Assembly: GCA_027694045.1 (NCBI GenBank)
Contig: JAQEWB010000001.1
Span: 62,001 to 126,000 of the forward strand
Source of the DNA: Bacillaceae bacterium OF18-1A
Lineage (GTDB): Bacteria; Bacillota; Bacilli; Bacillales; Bacillaceae_G
Direction of reading: 5' to 3'
DNA: 64,000 bases
Below the pieces are notes generated by a model, which did not search any database, was not told where the DNA came from, and saw only the letters and a program-made list of their open reading frames with translations. How positions within the stretch are numbered: position 1 is the first letter of the stretch; the number at the start of each line of letters is the position of its first letter. This document shows positions 16,872-25,034 of the stretch, piece by piece. The position numbers and the translations under genes are program-made.

Positions 16872-17270
16872 TTATGAAGATATCGCAGTAGACAATCCAT
16901 TTGGATATGCGGGATACATGTATGATAAAGAAATTGGTATGTATTACTTGATTGCACGTTACTATAATCCGGAGCATGGTGTGTTCTTATCGGTGGATCC
17001 TGATCCGGGTGATGAAGATGATCCAGTTACCATGAATGGATATACGTATGGTGATAATAATCCAGTGATGATGACGGATCCAGATGGGCATGCAGCTTGG
17101 TTAGCTATTAATGCAGTGTTTGGAGGAATCAGTGCTTATCAAGCTTATAAATCAGGGAAGAGTTGGAAAGGTATTGCAGCTGCAGGTGCTCTCGGGTTTG
17201 TTGGTGGAGGAAGAATAAAGGGCGGCAAATATATGTTTGGAGCTTATAAGCAATTTTTAGGGAAGGCTAA

Positions 17271-17296
17271 GGCTAAAATCAAAGGCTAAAATCAAA
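17271..17296 (+). repeat. 13-bp tandem duplication that frameshifts the toxin
   Basis: GGCTAAAATCAAA occurs twice in a row, followed by GGCAGAG. Removing one copy joins KAKAKIKG directly to REGHHIIQDAA in frame. Confidence 0.85.
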
Positions 17297-17431
17297 GGCA
17301 GAGAAGGACATCATATTATACAAGATGCTGCAGTCAGAAATTTACCAGGCTATAGTAAAAGAAATGCTCCAACAGTAAGTTTATCTAAACCATCACATTT
17401 GAAAACTAGAGCAGTTCAAAGACAAAAAGGA

Positions 17432-17439
17432 GGGGGGGG
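17432..17439 (+). repeat. G8 homopolymer in toxin coding region
   Basis: Eight consecutive G residues lie within the toxin reading frame. One added G (or two removed) would join the frames on the two sides. Confidence 0.8.
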
Positions 17440-17603
17440 ACATATGCAGCAGAACGAAGAATTGGTTATAAAGCATTAAGACGGGCCGGTGTATCAGAAA
17501 AGGCTTCTAGAAAAATGATAGAAAGGTCGGATAAATATTTTGCAAGTATTGACGTGACGAGGAAAACTAAAACAAGAATACCAGGTGATAGAAGGTAAGT
17601 ACT

Positions 17604-17643
17604 GAAACAGACTGTATTATTTCTTGATAATATAGTCTGTTTT
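17604..17643 (+). terminator. Rho-independent terminator
   Basis: AAACAGACT and AGTCTGTTTTT bracket a partly paired stem, after the toxin remnant. Confidence 0.75.
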
Positions 17644-17704
17644 TATGAAAAATAACTTTGGGATTATATAATGATTTATTAGTGTAAGGAGGAGAGGTAG
17701 AAGA

Positions 17705-19015
17705 ATGGAATATAATGAGATATTGAATAACTGGGAACAAATTTTAAATAAAGTCAAAAATATTAAAGGAGAAACGTATTGTGAAATTGGACCTACTGCA
17801 ACTGAAGAGGAGATTAAAGAGAAGGAACTTGAGTTAGGGATAGTTTTCCCGAAATCTATAAAGGATGTATTTCTGAATTTTTCAAAGCAGGTAAACGTAG
17901 GATGGGTACTTCCAAATAACATAACGTTTATAAAAGGATTCGAATATATATATTCAGGTGAAATAGCATGGAATCTCGATGAGTGTGAAGTAAAAATCGA
18001 TGATCATGGGGCACCAGAACGAGTGATTATTTATCATAATTCTATTGGTGATTATATTGCAACTGATTTAGGACGAAATGAATTTATTACGTATTGGTAT
18101 GAGGATGAATCGAAAGAGATTCTGTTAGCAAGAGGTTTTAAAGAGTTTATAGTAAAAAATACGAAGATTGCTTTCATTGCAGCAGATTATACACAAATAG
18201 AGGAGTTGATAGGACAGGGAGGGATACAGTCAGAAAGTGAGTTAGGGATTAGGTGGCAGAAGTATTTTGATGACCTTCAAGTAGTGCAGTATTCAAGAGA
18301 TAGTAATAAGTTAGAAGAGATAATTTCTTATATTGTTCATATTGCTGAATTACGAAAACAAGATTTGCAGTTATTATGTGCATGGGATAGAAAGATGTTA
18401 TCAGAGTTCCTTTTAAATAAAGTACTTAAAGTAAATACTTTTTCAGAACAAAGGTTATTGTGCTTCATAATCGGAAAAATTGTGAAAGAAGATTGTAAAG
18501 AGTGGGTTCAATCTTTATGGATAGAGCGTACGAATATTTCTCCTGAAATGCGATCTTATTTAAGTGCGAAGTGTTTGCCATATCATATTGGTTTTCCGTT
18601 AGTTTTAAAATATGTACAAAAAGAGGGATTAGTTGGTATAGAAGCAAATAGTCATTTGAAATATTTCCGTTCAAATGATGTTATTCAATGGATGAAAAAG
18701 CACGCGAAATTGCCTTACGAAGGATGGCATTATTTATTTGCTTATTCAAAACCGACGTGGAAAGAAATAGTGGAGTGGCTTTATCTAGAAAAACATCATA
18801 TGGTGATAGTTGTAAACGCGATAGGTGCAATGAACTCTTTAAGTCAAGAGGAAAATGTAGGCTTAGGGTATCCAGATGAACCAATTAGAATTAAAAATTT
18901 ACCGAGTAGTGGAGAGGTTATCAGAGTAATAGAAGCTTTTAAAGAGACTGGGAGGCTAAAGAATCGTCATTACCAATTGGATGATTTTATTGATGGCATA
19001 GAAAAATTTTATTGA
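17705..19015 (+). CDS. SMI1/KNR4-family immunity-type protein
   Basis: The 436-residue soluble protein has an N-terminal SMI1/KNR4 (SUKH) domain in the first 150 residues (ATEEEIKEKELELGIVFPKS, VFLNFS, then WNLDECEVKIDDHG and YIATDLGRNEF). A long helical C-terminal part of unknown type follows. SUKH proteins are the commonest immunity proteins in polymorphic toxin loci. AAGGAGGAGAGG precedes the ATG. It lies just after the GHH-type toxin remnant and is the likely cognate immunity gene. Its integrity while the toxin is broken fits selection to keep immunity. Confidence 0.8.
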   Translation: MEYNEILNNWEQILNKVKNIKGETYCEIGPTATEEEIKEKELELGIVFPKSIKDVFLNFSKQVNVGWVLPNNITFIKGFEYIYSGEIAWNLDECEVKIDDHGAPERVIIYHNSIGDYIATDLGRNEFITYWYEDESKEILLARGFKEFIVKNTKIAFIAADYTQIEELIGQGGIQSESELGIRWQKYFDDLQVVQYSRDSNKLEEIISYIVHIAELRKQDLQLLCAWDRKMLSEFLLNKVLKVNTFSEQRLLCFIIGKIVKEDCKEWVQSLWIERTNISPEMRSYLSAKCLPYHIGFPLVLKYVQKEGLVGIEANSHLKYFRSNDVIQWMKKHAKLPYEGWHYLFAYSKPTWKEIVEWLYLEKHHMVIVVNAIGAMNSLSQEENVGLGYPDEPIRIKNLPSSGEVIRVIEAFKETGRLKNRHYQLDDFIDGIEKFY

Positions 19016-19042
19016 TTTCAAATTATGAAAGGGATGTTGAAA

Positions 19043-19765
19043 ATGGTTAAACCTCAATTCATAATGGGGATAGCTGGCCTTTGGAAAAATAGGACAGAAT
19101 TGGTGCAAGAGGTTGTTAGTAAAAGTGAAGGCTATGTGTTAGTTGGGAATGTTATACATCATAAAGAGAAAGAAATTGCTTTTGAAATTGATGTATATGA
19201 TCATGAGCCATCTTTAGGAGAATCATTTTTATATGCTAGTGGTGGTCGTTTTGACCAAGATTTACTTAGTAAGTTAGAGGGACACACTTATACAGTATAT
19301 GTTGTTGCTAATGTACAAAATGTGCAGGAGTTAAAAGAAGTTATTGAGGTAGGAAATGGATTGTTAAATGCAGGGGGAATTGCTTTAAAAATTGAAACAG
19401 CAGGTGTAGCGTATTCTAAAGATGAATGGAAGGAGCTTGCAGAGAATAAGGGAATATTCCCTATTTATTCGCATGTTGTAACTTTAGTTGGAGATGAAGA
19501 TGGTTATTATTCATGCGGAATGCAAGCATTCGCTTTGCCGGATGTTGTTATACATGGTGATATAGAGCCTGAAGCTGCAGCGGACTTATTAAATGATTTT
19601 AATTTATATAATATAGTCGAACAACCTAAATTGAAAAAAGGGGATACAATTAGTTTTACGGAAAACTCTCCGGTGTATCAATTATCTTACTACACAGATT
19701 ATCGCTATGAACAAGAGGACCCATTTTACAATCCATGTGGATTATGGAAGTTAGAATTGGCTTAA
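19043..19765 (+). CDS. DUF4261-domain protein
   Basis: A protein of about 240 residues, with features of the DUF4261 family such as GLLNAGGIALKIETAGVAYS, KDEWKEL and GMQAFALPDVV. The function of the family is not settled; it often occurs near toxin-immunity genes. ATG codons at 19025, 19034 and 19043 are in frame; the last is favoured by AAAGGG 9 bases upstream. It follows the SMI1 gene by about 27 bases, so the two are probably co-transcribed. Confidence 0.7.
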   Translation: MVKPQFIMGIAGLWKNRTELVQEVVSKSEGYVLVGNVIHHKEKEIAFEIDVYDHEPSLGESFLYASGGRFDQDLLSKLEGHTYTVYVVANVQNVQELKEVIEVGNGLLNAGGIALKIETAGVAYSKDEWKELAENKGIFPIYSHVVTLVGDEDGYYSCGMQAFALPDVVIHGDIEPEAAADLLNDFNLYNIVEQPKLKKGDTISFTENSPVYQLSYYTDYRYEQEDPFYNPCGLWKLELA

Positions 19766-19804
19766 ATGTATTAGGATTTAATCATAGGAACAACTTAGTA
19801 GTGT

Positions 19805-19840
19805 AAGGAGACCTGATAGTGTGTATTAGGTCTCCTTTTT
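19805..19840 (+). terminator. Rho-independent terminator
   Basis: AAGGAGACCT and AGGTCTCCTTTTT form the stem, after the DUF4261 gene. Confidence 0.85.
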
Positions 19841-19860
19841 GAGGATTTTAAATTATCACA

Positions 19861-20157
19861 GTGGACAGCCCATTTGGATATGCGGGATACATGTATGATA
19901 AAGAAATTGGTATGTATTATTTGATTGCTCGTTACTATAATCCGGAGCATGGTGTATTCTTATCAGTGGAACCGGATGGACATGCAGCTATTGCAGGGGT
20001 ATATCTCATACCAGGAGTGGGCCAAGCGGCATTATCATCGATTTTATTAACTATTATTTTAGAGGATCAGTGTTATATTTACAAACTGAAGAAGCTTTAT
20101 ATTTTATTGAATTTAATAATGAAAGATTTGTTAGGGGATTTTAAAAAGTATGGATAG
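19861..20157 (+). pseudogene. Orphan Rhs tip, internally deleted (cassette B)
   Basis: A GTG frame reads VDSPFGYAGYMYDKEIGMYY then NPEHGVFLSVEPDGHAAIAG. Compared with the other tips, the PGDEDDPVTMNGYTYGDNN segment is missing, as if lost by recombination between two GGATCC-like repeats. After VYLIPGVGQAALSS, which matches the start of the main Rhs toxin's C-terminal region, the sequence becomes Leu/Ile-rich and probably out of frame. It has no ribosome binding site of note. It is a decayed cassette. Confidence 0.7.
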
Positions 20158-20205
20158 GATGTATCATACATGTTCTATATAAACAAAGGCGGAGTCTTAT
20201 AATAA

Positions 20206-20227
20206 TACTACCACTACAACCCTCGTG
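20206..20227 (+). pseudogene. 22-bp scrap of Rhs core
   Basis: CTACCACTACAACCCTCGTG matches the YYHYNPRG-coding region of the main Rhs gene (30970-30992) with one or two differences. It is a leftover from an earlier tip. Confidence 0.5.
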
Positions 20228-20369
20228 CTCTACAATAGTAACAAAAGTATCCCTTTTCATGTCTTTCTACAACATTATAAATAGGAGGGGGGTATACTCC
20301 CCATCTATTAGGGGTAGTGACAGGGTTGCTGTCATAGACCGCAAAGTAACTTTTTGAAATATAAAATTT

Positions 20370-20396
20370 AAAGCCTGAATCAAGGCTTTTTTTTTT
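20370..20396 (+). terminator. Rho-independent terminator
   Basis: AAAGCCT-GAATC-AAGGCTTT is followed by a run of T. It lies just before the Tn3-type transposase remnant. Confidence 0.8.
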
Positions 20397-20442
20397 GCTG
20401 ATTTTTCCTTACACTAAATATAAACAGAAAATAAGGAGAAAA

Positions 20443-22314
20443 ATGATGAAGCGAAACTGGACAGATGATGAACTCATTGAGCATTTTATTTTAGTTCCGA
20501 TGGAACGACAGTTAATTGGTAATAAAACAGGTGCTAGCCGCCTAGGTTTTGCGGTCCTTTTAAAATATTTTCAACATGAAGCTAGATTTCCGATTAAATA
20601 ACAAGATATTCCTAAATTAGTGATTGTATATATTGCAAAACAATTAGATCTTTCGCCAGATTTATTCGGTAGTTACCGTTGGGGTGCGGAAGAACGAAAT
20701 TTTACCTATCATCGAAAGCAAATAAGGGAGTCTTTTGGTTTTCATGAATTCACGGCCAATGATATACCCATATTCCAAAAATGGTTAGCAGACCAAGTGA
20801 ACTTTACTCATGACCCAGATTATTTAAGGGCGAAAGCATATGAACAATTTCGCAAGTGGAAAATAGAACCTCCTGCTCTAGGGCGCTTGAACCGAATGAT
20901 TGATTCAGCACTTAACACCTACGAAATCAACTTTTTTGAATCAATATGTCACAACTTATCAGAATCCACACGATCTAGAATCGATTCTTTTCTTGAATCA
21001 TCTATTGATATAAATAACGACGAAAAGTTAGAAGAAAATGAACTTTTAACATTTCGTGATTTACTTGCTGATCCAGGTCGTGCCAGTTTAAAAACCCTTC
21101 ATCAAGAAATACAAAAATTATTGGCCATTCGCCATCTTCAAATACCATTAGATTTATTTCAACATATACCTTTCAAACTATTAAAAAAATATCGATTGAG
21201 GGCTGCGACAGAAACGTTAACTGATTTACGTGCCCATCCTGAACCAATTCGGTACACCTTGTTATCTATATTATTTTGGTGCCGACAATCAGAAGTGCCA
21301 GACCATTTAGCTGATTTACTTATCGATATTATTCATAAAATCGGTAAAAGAGCTACTAAACAAACAGATAAAGAAATTATTGAAGAAATGAAAAAAGTCC
21401 AAGGCAAAAATAAATATGTTATTAATCTATTAGAAGCTATGATTGATCATCCCGACGGGATTATTAGCGAAATTTTATATTCTGTAGCGGATCCTCAAAC
21501 CCTGCAAGATATTTTACAAGAACTGAAACGGAATAAACGCATATATAGAGAGAAAGTTTATATAAGAATGCATGCATCATATGGAAATCATTATCGTCGT
21601 GCTATTCCTCAGTTATTAGACATTCTTGAATTTCGATCTAATAACCAAATGCATCAACCGGTTATTCGCGCTATTCAAGTAATACGAGAATATGCCAATA
21701 GTGGCCAAAGATATTTTGCTTCGAAAGATGATGTTCCAATCGATGGTGTAATTCAATCAAAATGGAAGGATACGATTATTGAAACAGATACCACTGGAAC
21801 TTGACGGGTGAATCGAATTAATTATGAAATTGCAGTTTTACAATCTTTAAGAGGTAAACTCCGTTGTAAAGAAATTTGGATTCAGGGAGCAAATAGATAT
21901 CGCAATCCAGAAGAAGATTTCCCCCAGGATTTTGAAGAATACAAAGAAGAACATTTTCAAGCACTAAAATTACCACTTGATGTAGAACCATTTATCTCAG
22001 AGTTAATTGAACAAATGAAGAAAAAGCTTTCTCTTCTAGAAGAGGGGGTATTGTCTAAAGATAATCAAAAGGTAAGTATACTCTCAAAAAATAGTGGATG
22101 GATTCGTCTTTCCCCATTTTTCCCCATTAGAAAAACAAGATGAGCCTATTCATTTATCTCAAATTAAAAACGAAATCAGAAACAAATGGCCAAATACAAA
22201 CCTATTAGATGTATTAAAAGAAGCGGATTTCCTTACTAATTTCAAGAAACATTTCAGAACAACTGCCGACCGAGAAATTCTTGATAGTTTTTTATATTCA
22301 AGATCAAAGGTTTG
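20443..22314 (+). pseudogene. Tn3-family transposase, truncated and interrupted
   Basis: The sequence starts MKRNWTDDELIEHFILVPME then GNKTGASRLGFAVLLKYFQ, the N-terminal domain of Tn3-family transposases, behind ATAAGGAGAAAA. An in-frame TAA at 20599 and a TGA at 21802 interrupt it. A frameshift occurs near 22110, after which LEKQDEPIHLSQIKNEIRNK and TNLLDVLKEADFLTNF continue the homology. It ends at about 620 residues, so the catalytic DDE domain (normally reaching about 1000 residues) is gone. No resolvase gene or convincing terminal repeats were found. Confidence 0.85.
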
Positions 22315-22390
22315 AAAAGATGAGTCCAATAAATTATAGAAAACAACAATGGGATTTAACATTTTCTTGGAGTAAGTAAGGTGAAGTATA

Positions 22391-22443
22391 TAAAATTATA
22401 ATTGAAGGTAAGCGTCAAACTTATTAAAATTAAGGAAGTTTGA
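22391..22443 (+). repeat. Truncated copy of the immunity-gene terminator
   Basis: The segment TAAGCGTCAAACTTATTAAA through AAGGAAGTTTGA matches 32532-32583 almost base for base. The matching right arm of the hairpin (CGCTTATTTTTT) is missing, so this is a broken terminator at a recombination breakpoint. Confidence 0.75.
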
Positions 22444-22459
22444 GGTAATCCCTGTCAAG

Positions 22460-22916
22460 TAGACGGTATAAAAAAGTGCAGCTAAGCAACCTGAGTTCTA
22501 TATTTATATGGACTCAGGTTATTTAATTTCTTTTGAAATTTTTGATAGTTATAAAAGTGCATATATTTCCGCACGACAATTTTAACTTCATCAGCTTTAG
22601 AGAAAGAGTATAAATGGAAACTCTCTGATTTTAAATGACTGAAGAATTTTTCTATACAAGTATTGTCCCGACAGTTTCCTTTTCGAGACATACTTACCTT
22701 CATCCGATATTTTTTAAGTAGTTGGTTGTATTAGCGGGATTTGTATTGAAATCCTTGATGACAATGTAAAAGACCCTCTTCTACATTTCGATTTTTTTGC
22801 CTTTTTCAGTGTATCTACTACAAGTTTCCAGTCGTTTCTATGTCATAAGGTGCTTGACAATCTACACCACTGGATAAGAAAAGAGGGGAGACTGATAAGT
22901 TTTAATTTTACATTAA
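22460..22916 (-). mobile_element. IS3-family (IS150-type) remnant, copy 1
   Basis: The minus strand encodes the C-terminal end of an IS3-type OrfB: KVSMSRKGNCRDNTCIEKFF then SHLKSESFHLYSFSKADEV and FYNYQKFQKKLNNLSPYKYR (22482-22703). Upstream the frame continues HQGFQYKSR but meets a TAA at about 22728. Only the last quarter of the transposase remains, so it is inactive. Parts of it recur at 36981-37130. Confidence 0.8.
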
Positions 22917-22998
22917 ATTCATATTTAACGAATAGTATAGAACATCGTAAATATATGATATAATCTATTTACCAATATTTGTGTGGGAGTGACACTAT

Positions 22999-23526
22999 TT
23001 GATAAAAAGTATTAATCCTCAAGAATACTCATACGCTTTTAGTTTAGGAAAATATGATTGTTTTAAAGTACGAACAGGTCTTTGTTCCTTACATTTAACC
23101 GAAGAACAATATCAAGAAATAAAAAAGCGCGAAAAAAACCTAAGTTTCAGTGATGGCTCCGTTGACTACTGTAGACTCCTAGCTGCACATATGATTAAAG
23201 AGGATTGGTTTAATAAAAACACAAAGATAAATGCTTATCTTTATAATTGCGGACATGTAGCATTTGGAGATGGCCAGCATCGTACTTGTATTGCAAAAAA
23301 GCTAGGAAAAGAAAAACTTGTATTAAATGTATTTGAAACTAATGATACGATTTGTAGAGTTTGTTATTTTAAAAAAGTTGATAATAACAAATCATTTATG
23401 GAAAAAATAATAGGTATTATTAATAAAAGAAAACGTAAGGATCCTGCTACTTATGAATTTATAGACGATGAGTTAACTTCATCTAATGCAAAAATTTTTT
23501 TAGACGCTGATATTTTACAAGTTTAG
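22999..23526 (+). CDS. Hypothetical protein with ParB/Srx-like GQHR motif
   Basis: The 175-residue protein begins at a TTG after GGGAGTG. It contains YNCGHVAFGDGQHRTCIAKK, reminiscent of the G-HR motif of ParB/sulfiredoxin-like domains, and a basic stretch INKRKRKDP. The remainder is not recognised. It is followed 71 bases later by another unknown gene on the same strand and lies between mobile-element scraps and the main Rhs gene, a typical place for a defence or regulatory cargo pair. The motif-based comparison is tentative. Confidence 0.5.
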   Translation: MIKSINPQEYSYAFSLGKYDCFKVRTGLCSLHLTEEQYQEIKKREKNLSFSDGSVDYCRLLAAHMIKEDWFNKNTKINAYLYNCGHVAFGDGQHRTCIAKKLGKEKLVLNVFETNDTICRVCYFKKVDNNKSFMEKIIGIINKRKRKDPATYEFIDDELTSSNAKIFLDADILQV

Positions 23527-23597
23527 ATTTTCAATTTCATAAACCTTTATATTATAATTATATAGTTACATAATCATACATATTTAGGAGGAAAAAA

Positions 23598-24419
23598 ATG
23601 AAGTTCAAAGAAGCACACCCCGATTATAAAGATTATCAAAATGACACTTACTACTATGATCACTTACCTAACGGTTTTTTTGATGCACTTCATGGATTAA
23701 TTGAGGGAAAAGCAAGTTCAGATGAATATCCGCCGGGCATTCTTAGAGCAGCCTGTGATATTATTGCAAAAAATATCCCTACAAAATCAACCACTAACTC
23801 AGGATATGGCTGGCTCCAAGAAGATTTGGATACATTTATTAGAAAACTGAAATCTAAAAACCTAGATAGAATACTAGATACTGTAGCTGAAATTGTGAAC
23901 GAAATTGATATAGAACTTGATGACATTAATGATGTTTTTGTAGAAAACTCATTTGGTTTTTTATTAGAGCCTGATATGTTTAAGGGATGTATATGGGTGG
24001 TAGCAGAAGGTACTGAAAGTCGATCGGATGCTATTGAAGAAGCCTTAACAGAAGTTTCTACTGACCAAATAAACGTTATTGAACATCTAACACAAGCTAA
24101 GAAACAATTACAAGAAATTTCAGAAACACGTTCAAGGAAAGATGCTTTAAGAGATAGTATATCAGCCTTAGAAGCACAACTTAAATATTATTCTAATACT
24201 AAAAAGTTCGAAGATGCCATTAAGTATATTCAAACCGAATATAACATCCCAAGAAAAATTATTAGTGATGCAAAAATGATTTGGGACCTAATCCATGACA
24301 AAACTCCAGATGTTCGTCATGGTTGTTCGATTAACTCTGATTTAAGTGAAGCCGAAGCGTTATATTGGATTGATCGTATTATGGCTTTAACAAAATACCT
24401 CGCTAGGGAAATAGAGTAA
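23598..24419 (+). CDS. Hypothetical protein, possible abortive-infection/HEPN-like
   Basis: The 273-residue soluble protein follows AGGAGG and starts MKFKEAHPDYKDYQNDTYYY. A coiled-coil region (residues about 155-200, TQAKKQLQEISETRSRKDAL) precedes a helical C-terminal part with DKTPDVRHGCSINSDLSEAE. The VRHG and its surroundings resemble C-terminal helical domains found in abortive-infection and HEPN-type proteins, but no full RX4-6H motif could be confirmed. Pairing with the gene at 22999 suggests a two-gene unit. Function is unknown. Confidence 0.5.
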   Translation: MKFKEAHPDYKDYQNDTYYYDHLPNGFFDALHGLIEGKASSDEYPPGILRAACDIIAKNIPTKSTTNSGYGWLQEDLDTFIRKLKSKNLDRILDTVAEIVNEIDIELDDINDVFVENSFGFLLEPDMFKGCIWVVAEGTESRSDAIEEALTEVSTDQINVIEHLTQAKKQLQEISETRSRKDALRDSISALEAQLKYYSNTKKFEDAIKYIQTEYNIPRKIISDAKMIWDLIHDKTPDVRHGCSINSDLSEAEALYWIDRIMALTKYLAREIE

Positions 24420-25034
24420 TAACCCACTTCTCCTATTACGCACACTTGGTGGAAAAATGGCTAAAGTGTGCGTATTTAGTGTGTTTCTAGTCGTTGTACA
24501 AATCTGTTATCTATTCCACCATCAAACTGTTCGTTAAAATGGTATTTAACAAATGTTAAATACCAAATCTTATCCATCTATATAAAAATTTTGAGAGCCT
24601 TTTTCCTCAAGTGATAGTTTATATAATTTTTCAGTTTCATGTCCTTCATCTAATTAACGTTTTTTCCAGGTGCTAACTATTTTCATGTCGTTAACGAACA
24701 CTTAAATGATAGATTAGAGTCTTCCTAGTAATAAGGGGTTTCTGAAAGTTTTGTATAACAAAGAAAAATAAAATCATTTCATGATCAAATCCCCCCGATA
24801 AGTTAATATAACGTTTTATTAATAATAAGAAAAATAGATATATTGCTTTTTATATTTAAAATATACGACAAAAAATAATTTTTGTTAATAATATTTGTAA
24901 GATTGTTGTGAAATTGTCGGATTTATCATGCTGAACTTTCTAAATTTTAAATTAATATTTACTTTGCTCTTTTGTTTATATACATTGTGATATGAAACAT
25001 TATTATGTTAAACATATTTCAGTGAGGTGAGCTT
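24420..25034. other. Intergenic region, 615 bp, upstream of the main Rhs gene
   Basis: No coding sequence is supported. It contains the hairpin at 24437-24474 and very AT-rich DNA (over most of 24770-25020) that should hold the Rhs promoter. GTGAGGTGAG at 25022 is the Rhs ribosome binding site. Confidence 0.6.
24437..24474 (+). terminator. Hairpin, probable weak terminator
   Basis: TACGCACACTT and AAGTGTGCGTA form an 11-bp perfect stem about 17 bases after the stop of the gene at 23598. The T run after it is short. Confidence 0.5.

Larger units (their letters stand above)
16792..17598 (+). pseudogene. Orphan Rhs tip with GHH-type nuclease toxin, frameshifted (cassette A)
   Basis: A TTG frame starts in RraB remnant sequence and runs into the Rhs core tip (DNPFGYAGYMYDKEIGMYYL, then DPVTMNGYTYGDNNPV). 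A new C-terminal domain follows, rich in Gly and Ala. The frame stops at 17289 because of a 13-bp tandem duplication. The next frame continues GREGHHIIQDAAVRNLPGYS and HLKTRAVQRQK, resembling GHH-signature HNH/EndoVII nuclease toxins. It is broken again at a G8 tract and ends YKALRRAGVSEKASRKMIER in a third frame at 17598. There is no signal peptide or delivery part, so even if repaired it would need recombination into the main Rhs gene to be exported. Confidence 0.7.

Noticed and set aside
20443..22314. Programmed read-through of stops in the Tn3-type transposase
   Set aside because: Two different stops, one frameshift and loss of the catalytic domain show ordinary decay.
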